Below, one piece after another: positions 44,473 to 50,588 of a DNA stretch of 50,588 nucleotides. The DNA lies in contig JAHCII010000015.1 in NCBI GenBank assembly GCA_026129305.1, positions 1 to 50,588 on the forward strand, in the 5' to 3' direction. The position numbers and the translations under genes are program-made. The notes beneath the pieces are model-generated. The model was not told where the DNA came from. It saw nothing but the letters and a program-made list of their open reading frames with translations, and did not search any database. Numbering within the stretch: position 1 is the first letter of the stretch; each line of letters starts with the position of its first letter. Source of the stretch: Anaerolineales bacterium. GTDB lineage: Bacteria > Chloroflexota > Anaerolineae > Anaerolineales > UBA11579.

Positions 44473-47005
44473 GCGAAGGTGGGTTTGCTGGGCTGGCGCT
44501 GGCGTTGAGCTCTTCCAGCAAGGCCAGCGTTTCGGCCTTGCTGCCTTTGCCCTGCTCGCCGCCCGGGCCGACGCAGGACGGGCAGCCGTCTTCGCAGGGG
44601 CATTCACTTACCAAGTGATAGCTGCTGTTAATCAGCTCACTGTGCAGTTCGAAGAGCTTGCGGCTGAAGCCCAGCGCATCGCCCATCTGGTCGAAGACCA
44701 CTACCGCTGGCCGCCCGGCGGCGAAGTCGGCCTTGGGGTCGGAATGCACGCCCAGGTCACGCGGGTCGCACATCAGGAACAGCGGGGCCAGGTTCTGGAG
44801 GACGTAGGACAGACCCGCCAGCCCGCTGCGGATGCGCACAATGGTCTCCGCTTTGCGGTGGCAGGCCGGGCAGAGCGTGATCAGGTTGTCCAGCCGGTTC
44901 GCCTCTTGCCGTGAGGCGAAGCTGCGGAAGGGCATCTTGTGGTGCACATCGTGCGGGCGGCCGTTCTCCGGCAGGCCGCAGACCTGGCAGGCGTGCCCGT
45001 CGCGGGCGCGCACCGCATCGCGGATCGCCGGCCAGTCGGGCCCGTATTCGTTGGCGTCATTGCTCCACAAGCCGCGCTCGCGCAGCCGTTCCACGGCCGC
45101 TTCGCCCACCTCGATCCAATAGCCGTAGGTGTTGATCTGGACCGGCGGCAGGTCCAGTTCCCCACCGCCGGGCATTTCGGCGCCGGACCACTGCATTTTG
45201 ATGTAGCCGTAGACCTCTTCGGTGATGTTCAGCTCACCGAAGTGCTTGCTGCCGGCAGTGACCGCGGCTTGCTCGCGGTCGTCCACCAGCGAGACCGTGC
45301 TGCGCGTGCGCGGCATGGTGTAGTAGTCGGCTTCGATGGGGCGCAGGTAGGCGACGTTCTCGACCAGGTCGAGCTTTTCCACAAAATAGGTCGCCCCGTC
45401 GTGTATGTAGATGGCTTCGGGATGGACCAGGCTGTGTGCGCCTATGGGGTCGACCTCGCCCACAAGTACCCAGCCCTGCGGCGTGGCGGCTTGCAGCACC
45501 ACCGAATCGCTGCCCGCCCCGCGCAGGCTCACATTGCGGGCCGGCTGACCCTCGGCCATCCAGAAATACTTGTCGCCGGAGGCATGCAGCTCGCCGCCTT
45601 CGGCCAACAGGCGCAGCATCTCCTGCACATCGGCGGCGGGCACGCGGCCAAAGCCTTCGCCCTGGCTGAAGGGCAGCTCAAAGGCGGCGCAGCGCAGGTG
45701 CGCCAACAGGATGACCAGGTTGTCTGGGTTGATCAGCGCATGCTCGGGGCTGCGCTCCAAAATGTATTCGGGGTGGCGGGCGAGGAACTGGTCCAGCGGG
45801 CTGGAAGAGGCCACCAGCACCGAAAGCGCGGCACCACTGCCGCGCCCGGCGCGGCCGGCCTGCTGCCAGGTGCCAGCTACCGTGCCGGGGTAGCCGGCCA
45901 GCACCGCCGCGCCCATCCCGCCGATGTCCACGCCCAGTTCCAGCGCGTTGGTGGCCACCACGCCGCGCAGTTCGCCACTGCGCAGCCCGGCTTCGATAGC
46001 GCGCCGCTCGGCCACCAGGTAGCCGCCCCGGTAGCCGCGCAGCTGCTCCGGCTGCGGGCTGTCCGCCCGCAATGACTTGAGCATCAGCTCCACGATGCGG
46101 CGGGTGCGGCCAAAGACGATGGTTTGCACGTCCTGGCTGAGCAGATCTGCAGCCAGGCGGGTGCTCTCCTGGGTCAGGCTGGCGCGCAGCCCCAGCTCCT
46201 CATTGACGATAGGCGGGTTGTAGATCAGGAAGTGGCGCGTCCCGTGTGGGGCGCCGTCCTGGTCAATGATGCGCACTGGCTGCTCGATCAGCTTTTCGGC
46301 CAGCTCGCCGGGGTTGGCGATGGTGGCTGAGGCCAGAATGAACTGCGGCCGGGCGCCGTAAAAGTTGAGGATGCGGGTCAGGCGGCGCAGCACATTGGCC
46401 ACATGCGAGCCGAACACGCCGCGGTAGCTGTGCATTTCGTCCAGCACGACGTAACGCAGGCTGCCGAAGAACTCCGCCCACTGAGTGTGGTTTGGCAAGA
46501 TGCCGTAATGCAGCATGTCGGGGTTGCTGATCAGCAGGCGGGTCTTGCGGCGGATGGCGCTGCGTTGGTGGTTGGGGGTGTCGCCGTCATACGTGGCCAC
46601 CGGCACGGCGGCTTGTTGCCCGGCGGCTTCCAGCCAGGTGTCCAGCTCGTGCTTCTGGTCGTAAGCCAGGGCCTTGGTGGGGAAAAAGTACAGCGCCCGT
46701 GCCTCCGGGTCACGCAGCAGCCCATCCAGCACCGGCAGGTTGTAGCACAGGGTTTTGCCGCTGGCCGTGCCGGTCACCACGGCGACATGCTGCCCGGCGC
46801 GCAGCTGTTCCCAAGCGGCGGCCTGGTGGCTATACAGCTGGCCGTAGCCCATGCGCGCAAAAGAGGCAGCCAGCGCCGGGTGCAGCGCAGTGGGCAGCGG
46901 CGCCAACTGCGCTGGCAGGGCTGGGCGCTTGTGCCAATGGGTGACATTGCCGCCCAGGCTGGGCTCGGCCCGCCAGCGGGCCAGCAGACGCTCCACAGGT
47001 TCCAT
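44468..47005 (-). CDS. MrfA-like DEAD/DEAH helicase with embedded HNH module
   Basis: An 845-residue superfamily 2 helicase: motif I VTGTASGKT (78-85), motif II LDEMH (189-192), motif III ASATIAN (about 226), motif VI QQAGRAGRGS. It ends with a four-Cys cluster ECPCEDGCPSC (Cys802-811), the DUF1998-type iron-sulfur or zinc site of MrfA/YprA. Between them (about 665-725) lies an HNH endonuclease-like module: CQVC (673, 676), DVHHKMPF (His688-689), Asn707 and CPACH (712-716). MrfA of Bacillus lacks this. Start MEPVERLL at 47005, 7 nt after TACAAT. Confidence 0.88.
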   Translation of the reverse strand: MEPVERLLARWRAEPSLGGNVTHWHKRPALPAQLAPLPTALHPALAASFARMGYGQLYSHQAAAWEQLRAGQHVAVVTGTASGKTLCYNLPVLDGLLRDPEARALYFFPTKALAYDQKHELDTWLEAAGQQAAVPVATYDGDTPNHQRSAIRRKTRLLISNPDMLHYGILPNHTQWAEFFGSLRYVVLDEMHSYRGVFGSHVANVLRRLTRILNFYGARPQFILASATIANPGELAEKLIEQPVRIIDQDGAPHGTRHFLIYNPPIVNEELGLRASLTQESTRLAADLLSQDVQTIVFGRTRRIVELMLKSLRADSPQPEQLRGYRGGYLVAERRAIEAGLRSGELRGVVATNALELGVDIGGMGAAVLAGYPGTVAGTWQQAGRAGRGSGAALSVLVASSSPLDQFLARHPEYILERSPEHALINPDNLVILLAHLRCAAFELPFSQGEGFGRVPAADVQEMLRLLAEGGELHASGDKYFWMAEGQPARNVSLRGAGSDSVVLQAATPQGWVLVGEVDPIGAHSLVHPEAIYIHDGATYFVEKLDLVENVAYLRPIEADYYTMPRTRSTVSLVDDREQAAVTAGSKHFGELNITEEVYGYIKMQWSGAEMPGGGELDLPPVQINTYGYWIEVGEAAVERLRERGLWSNDANEYGPDWPAIRDAVRARDGHACQVCGLPENGRPHDVHHKMPFRSFASRQEANRLDNLITLCPACHRKAETIVRIRSGLAGLSYVLQNLAPLFLMCDPRDLGVHSDPKADFAAGRPAVVVFDQMGDALGFSRKLFELHSELINSSYHLVSECPCEDGCPSCVGPGGEQGKGSKAETLALLEELNASASPANPPSL

Positions 47006-47012
47006 GGCGCTG

Positions 47013-47018
47013 ATTGTA
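47013..47018 (-). promoter_or_regulatory. -10 box of the helicase gene (leaderless)
   Basis: Minus-strand TGATACAAT (extended -10), with TACAAT ending 7 nt before the ATG. Confidence 0.5.
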
Positions 47019-47118
47019 TCAAACACCGAACAGATTTTCTAAATTGCGGATTGGGGGTGGCGTTCACCGCCAAAGCGTCCAGGCCGCGCTCGGCCAGCAA
47101 AGCCAGCGCCTTGGCCTG

Positions 47119-47148
47119 TTGTCTGGCTGGTCCCAAACCTATTATAAA
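47119..47148 (+). promoter_or_regulatory. Promoter leading into a cut-off gene start
   Basis: TTGTCT (47119-47124), 18 nt, TATAAA (47143-47148), followed by a ribosome site AAGGAG (47172-47177) 8 nt before ATG 47186. No proper gene follows. Confidence 0.45.
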
Positions 47149-47185
47149 ATGACCCTGTTTTTCATTCAGGCAAGGAGAATGACTG

Positions 47186-47266
47186 ATGAAGATCCAAAGT
47201 ACTTGGCGATCATCAATAAGCTGGGTCTTGCTCTATGGCTCCAGAGTCCCCACAATTTCGGGATAG
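47186..47266 (+). pseudogene. Truncated gene start (26 codons)
   Basis: A reading frame with a well-spaced ribosome site begins MKIQSTWRSSISWVLLYG, which looks like the start of an exported protein's signal sequence, then stops after 26 codons. From 47233 it runs into the 3' end of the opposite-strand lipoprotein gene. It may be the remnant of a gene cut by recombination; a real micropeptide is less likely. Confidence 0.4.
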
Positions 47267-47772
47267 GCGCCGCGGAAGGCGTCGCTTAGCGGACAGGGGC
47301 CCATGCAATCGGGGAGCCACCAATCCGGATTGCCCCCGCTGCCCGGCGCCAGCCAGCCCGTGTACACGCCGGTCTCAAAGATGGCCTCTATTGTGTAGAT
47401 GAAAGCCGGGTCCTCGCTGTAATGCCTCACCGTCATCGTCAGCAGAGGCGGGTGACCGGCCAGATCGGCATGGTAATCAATAAAAGGGTTGCCGATCCGT
47501 TGCATGAACAGCTCGCGTTCGGCCGCTTCAAACAGCCCGCCGGGCACGAAGACTACCTCTGGCCCATCGCTAGCTGCTTCGGTGGTTGGGGACGCGGCCT
47601 CTATTGTAGCGCTGGCCGCCGGCGTATCGCTGGCTGCAGCCCCAGCTTCCAGTTCCGCAGCCACCAGCGTGGCGATCTGGCTGTCGGTATCGGCCGGCGC
47701 CCCAGCGCAGGCTTCCAGCAGGGCGGCTACCATAAGTATTAAGGCAAGTTTTGTTGCTGTCTTCATGCTCAT
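47233..47772 (-). CDS. Lipoprotein of unknown function
   Basis: A 179-residue predicted lipoprotein: signal helix, lipobox LEAC (Cys about 22), an Ala/Thr/Ser-rich linker (about 23-70), then a globular part with the segment FETGVYTGWLAPGSGG and a Cys-containing end PDCMGPCPLS. I do not recognise the domain. Start ATG 47772 with GGAGGT 7 nt upstream. Confidence 0.65.
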   Translation of the reverse strand: MSMKTATKLALILMVAALLEACAGAPADTDSQIATLVAAELEAGAAASDTPAASATIEAASPTTEAASDGPEVVFVPGGLFEAAERELFMQRIGNPFIDYHADLAGHPPLLTMTVRHYSEDPAFIYTIEAIFETGVYTGWLAPGSGGNPDWWLPDCMGPCPLSDAFRGAYPEIVGTLEP

Positions 47773-48004
47773 AACCTGACCTCCATAGTTCTTATTGTGA
47801 CAGTATACGCCCTTGCGCGACTATTGAGAGTAGTGTCTATTTCGCCACGGTCTCTCATGGAGTTTCCTTGCTCCTCACTTACACAAATCCAATATTGCGT
47901 TAACGCCCCTCTTGCACTCAAGGCCTATCCTAGCCATTGGTAGTGGCAAGAATCTAATCTCGATTCCCCATCTACCAATTACTACTTAGCAATAGGAGTG
48001 CAAA

Positions 48005-49915
48005 ATGAGCAAAATTATCGGTATCGACTTGGGCACCACCAACAGCGTGGCAGCCGTGATCGAAGGTGGCGACGCGACCGTGATCCCCACCGCCGAAGGG
48101 GCGCGCCTGCTACCCTCGGTGGTGGCCTTCAGCAAGAACGGCGAGCGCATGGTGGGCCAGCCCGCCAAGCGCCAGGCGGTGATCAACCCGGAGAATACGG
48201 TATCTTCCATCAAGCGCTTCGTCGGTCGCCGCTATGCGGAAGTGGCCAGCGAACGCGGCATGGTGCCATACGAAGTGGTGGACGGTCCGGGTGGCGACGC
48301 CCGGGTCAAGATCCCTGCCACCGGCAAGGAGTACAGCCCGCAGGAGATCTCGGCTATGGTGCTGGGTAAGCTGAAGGCGGACGCCGAAGCTTACCTGGGC
48401 GAAAAGGTGGACAAGGCTGTCATCACAGTGCCGGCCTACTTCAACGACAGTCAACGCCAGGCCACCAAGGACGCCGGCAAGATCGCCGGCCTGGAAGTAC
48501 TGCGCATCATCAATGAGCCTACTGCGGCTGCCCTGGCTTACGGCTTGGACAAGAAGGATAATGAAACCATCCTAGTCTTTGACTTGGGTGGCGGCACTTT
48601 CGACGTCAGCGTGCTGGAGGTGGGCGGGGGCGTTATCGAGGTCAAAGCCACCAACGGCGACACGCATCTGGGGGGTGACGATTGGGATGAGACCATCGTC
48701 AACTACCTGGCCGACGAATACAAGAAAGAGCAGGGTATCGACCTGCGCACGGACCGACAGGCCTTGCAGCGCTTGCGCGAGGCCGCCGAGAAAGCCAAGA
48801 TCGAACTGTCTTCGGTGACTGAGACCGAGATCAACCTGCCGTACATCACAGCAGATGCGTCCGGCCCCAAGCACCTGGTCAGCAAGCTCAGCCGCGCCAA
48901 GCTGGAGCAGATGAGTGAAGACCTGCTGGCCCGTCTGCGCGGCCCCTTTGATGCGGCTCTCAAGGACGCCAGCTTGAAGTCTGGCGAACTGGATGAAGTC
49001 GTGCTGGTGGGTGGCTCTACGCGTATGCCGATGGTGCAAGAGTTGGTGCGCAGCCTGACCGGCAAAGAGCCGCACAAGGGCGTCAACCCGGATGAGGTGG
49101 TAGCCGTAGGCGCCGCCATCCAGGCTGGCGTGCTGGGCGGCGAGATCAAGGATGTGCTGCTGCTCGACGTGACCCCGCTCTCTCTGGGCGTGGAAACCCT
49201 GGGCGGCGTGATGACCAAGATGATCGAGCGCAACACCACCATCCCGGTCAAGAAGACCGAGGTCTACTCCACGGCCGAGGACAACCAGACCGCGGTGGAT
49301 ATCCACATCCTGCAGGGCGAACGCGCCCAGGCCGGCGACAACATGAGCCTGGGCCACTTCCGCCTGGACGGCATCCCCGCCGCGCCGCGCGGCACACCGC
49401 AGGTGGAGGTGACCTTCGACATCGACGCCAACGGCATCCTTAACGTCAGCGCCAAAGATCGCGCCAGCGGCAAGGAGCAAAAAATCACTGTCACCGCCTC
49501 GACCAACCTGAACCAGGCCGACATCGAGCGCATGGTGCAGCAAGCCCGCGAGCACGAGAGCGAAGACCGCCAGCGCCGCGAGCTGGTGGAAGCCCGCAAC
49601 GCGGCTGACAGCCTGGCTTACCAGACCGAGAAGACCCTCAAGGACCTGGGTGACAAAGTGCCTGCCCAGGAGCGCGGCGACATCGAGGCCAAGATCGTCG
49701 AACTGCGCAAGGCGTTGGAGGGCGACGACAAGGCCACGATCGCCGGCCTCAGCGAAGGGCTGCAGAACGCGCTGCATGCGCTCAGCCAGCAAGCTTATGC
49801 ACAGGCTGGCCCTGAAGTGGATGGTCCCGGCGCTAACGGCCACAGCACCAACGGCCACGGGCCACAGGGCCAGCCCGATGGCGATGTGGTGGAAGGCGAA
49901 TTCCGCGAAGCCTAA
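48005..49915 (+). CDS. dnaK: Chaperone DnaK (Hsp70)
   Basis: A 636-residue Hsp70: [14 protein letters not shown] at the start, [16 protein letters not shown], and [13 protein letters not shown]; substrate domain after the DVTPLSLG linker; Gly/Asn/His-rich tail ending [13 protein letters not shown] preceded by AGGAG. No grpE or dnaJ is adjacent, which is unusual but not rare. I looked for a CIRCE operator and did not find a true one; TTGCACTC (47910-47917) and GAGTGCAA (47996-48003) are inverted but 78 nt apart. Confidence 0.97.
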   Translation: MSKIIGIDLGTTNSVAAVIEGGDATVIPTAEGARLLPSVVAFSKNGERMVGQPAKRQAVINPENTVSSIKRFVGRRYAEVASERGMVPYEVVDGPGGDARVKIPATGKEYSPQEISAMVLGKLKADAEAYLGEKVDKAVITVPAYFNDSQRQATKDAGKIAGLEVLRIINEPTAAALAYGLDKKDNETILVFDLGGGTFDVSVLEVGGGVIEVKATNGDTHLGGDDWDETIVNYLADEYKKEQGIDLRTDRQALQRLREAAEKAKIELSSVTETEINLPYITADASGPKHLVSKLSRAKLEQMSEDLLARLRGPFDAALKDASLKSGELDEVVLVGGSTRMPMVQELVRSLTGKEPHKGVNPDEVVAVGAAIQAGVLGGEIKDVLLLDVTPLSLGVETLGGVMTKMIERNTTIPVKKTEVYSTAEDNQTAVDIHILQGERAQAGDNMSLGHFRLDGIPAAPRGTPQVEVTFDIDANGILNVSAKDRASGKEQKITVTASTNLNQADIERMVQQAREHESEDRQRRELVEARNAADSLAYQTEKTLKDLGDKVPAQERGDIEAKIVELRKALEGDDKATIAGLSEGLQNALHALSQQAYAQAGPEVDGPGANGHSTNGHGPQGQPDGDVVEGEFREA

Positions 49916-49918
49916 TGA

Positions 49919-49952
49919 TAAAAGATGGGCGCCCCAGGCGCCCATCTTTTTG
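49919..49952 (+). terminator. Rho-independent terminator of dnaK
   Basis: Hairpin arms AAAAGATGGGCGCC and GGCGCCCATCTTTT with a CCA loop, followed by T; symmetrical enough to act on both strands. Confidence 0.85.
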
Positions 49953-50099
49953 CTCATACCAAGTTCCTCTTAACGTTTTTGTTGATTGGCCCCATTCTTC
50001 CTAAATAATCTATCAGGCAGGTTTTGATAACGCTGCATGCCCCAGGCCGTTCTAGGCTGTAAGAAGATCTCGCCTTTAAGCATTCTTAGGAGGAATATC

Positions 50100-50588
50100 A
50101 TGGCGAATACACCTCAAAACCGGCGCAATCGGATCTTGGCCGTCTTGTTGGCATTAATTGCCGCGGGTAGCTTGTGCGTCGTGGCCGTTTCGGCTGCCGG
50201 CTACACGATTAGTTCTCCCGCCTGGGAGGCTTTGATCGGCTTCTTCCGCGCCCGTGGTGGGCCGCAAAGCGGTGGCCCACTGGCAGGCGACCCCACCTCA
50301 GGTGGGCCGGACACCGGTGGACCCAACGGCCCTGATACTGGCGGGCCACAGCAGCCCGGCCCCAACAACCCAGGCGGCGGTGGCTCTGGCGATGAGTCTT
50401 GCTTGCTGGGCTTGATCTGCCTCAGTGCCGACGTGGGCACGGGTGGCGCAGGCGCAGGCAGTGCTTCCAACTGTTTCTTGAACTTGGTGTGTCTCTCGAC
50501 AGATGCTGCCGTGGGAACCAATAGAAGCAGTAGCTCGCCTCTGATCGAACTGGACGCCGATCTGGATGACAGTGGCCCAGCCGCTAAG
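50100..50588 (+). CDS. Secreted protein with GGP linker and Cys repeats, cut by window end
   Basis: 163 codons are present and still open at the edge. Start ATG has AGGAGG upstream. A basic N-terminus and hydrophobic helix (about 11-33) suggest a signal or anchor. Then comes a low-complexity Gly/Pro stretch with repeated GGP units (about 53-95) and two copies of a Cys motif: CLLGLICLSAD and CFLNLVCLSTD, each with a Gly-rich spacer. I do not recognise the family. Nothing else is seen in the 150 nt before it beyond the dnaK terminator. Confidence 0.7.
   Translation, partial: MANTPQNRRNRILAVLLALIAAGSLCVVAVSAAGYTISSPAWEALIGFFRARGGPQSGGPLAGDPTSGGPDTGGPNGPDTGGPQQPGPNNPGGGGSGDESCLLGLICLSADVGTGGAGAGSASNCFLNLVCLSTDAAVGTNRSSSSPLIELDADLDDSGPAAK

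Noticed and set aside
44461..44607. N-terminal extension of the exonuclease frame
   Set aside because: It lies in the helicase gene and covers the -10 box; low-complexity Ala/Arg sequence.
47773..48004. CIRCE or HspR-type operator upstream of dnaK
   Set aside because: No TTAGCACTC-N9-GAGTGCTAA or CTTGAGT-N7-ACTCAAG sequence is present.
48572..49957. A 461-codon frame antisense to dnaK
   Set aside because: It is a codon-bias shadow; dnaK genes are known to give long antisense frames, and it has no domain or ribosome site.

Overview
The window is about 50.6 kb of mostly GC-rich, densely packed bacterial DNA with short intergenic gaps, many start/stop overlaps and many lipoproteins with a clear lipobox. 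Gene content fits a member of the Chloroflexota, probably Anaerolineae; that is an inference from gene families and style, as there is no rRNA or other marker here. I see no tRNA, rRNA, CRISPR array, intact transposase or phage gene.

Layout. 1-2.35 kb: an AT-richer edge with a truncated sulfotransferase-like gene and an MsbA-type ABC exporter. 2.4-4.0 kb: two methyltransferase-family genes. 4.0-8.6 kb: a dlt-like envelope acylation locus with a 39-residue DltX-like microprotein, an MBOAT acyltransferase, a DltD-like SGNH protein and an acyl carrier protein, with a convergent fatty-acyl-AMP-ligase-type enzyme in the place where DltA would be expected. 8.6-10.5 kb: ftsH. 10.6-13.8 kb: FAD oxidoreductase, DapA-family aldolase/lyase and EamA transporter. 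13.9-15.4 kb: thiolase and PspC. 15.5-19.6 kb: DUF951, rsmI, phosphoglucose/phosphomannose isomerase and a large membrane protein, all leftward. 19.6-28.3 kb: site-2 protease, lipoproteins, IDH-family dehydrogenase, response regulator, M32 carboxypeptidase, phosphoglycerate dehydrogenase, RpiB-like isomerase and an S41 protease. 28.4-33.7 kb: XRE/DUF2975 pair, alkylguanine-DNA methyltransferase, three-gene ABC-2 exporter, Tag glycosylase and a receiver-like protein. 33.8-37.2 kb: small hypothetical gene, murJ and an MFS transporter. 37.3-41.2 kb: marR plus a MacAB-like efflux operon. 41.3-47.0 kb: a frameshifted hydrolase, a siderophore-interacting-protein-like reductase, and an MrfB-like exonuclease with an MrfA-like helicase carrying an HNH insertion. 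47.1-50.6 kb: lipoprotein, dnaK and a secreted Cys-repeat protein cut by the window end.

The most interesting signals are: (1) the dlt-like acylation locus with the microprotein ending WIYQGF, in a likely non-Firmicute; (2) seven genes whose -10 box lies only 6-10 nt before the ATG, implying leaderless mRNAs; (3) a pair of related ~150 bp elements with matching inverted ends and an internal hairpin (MITE/REP-like), one of which supplies the stop codon of a repair gene; (4) an MrfA-type helicase with an embedded HNH module beside an MrfB-type exonuclease; (5) a perfect 15+15 bp palindrome upstream of the XRE/DUF2975 pair. Function calls rest on motifs read by eye; no database search was possible.
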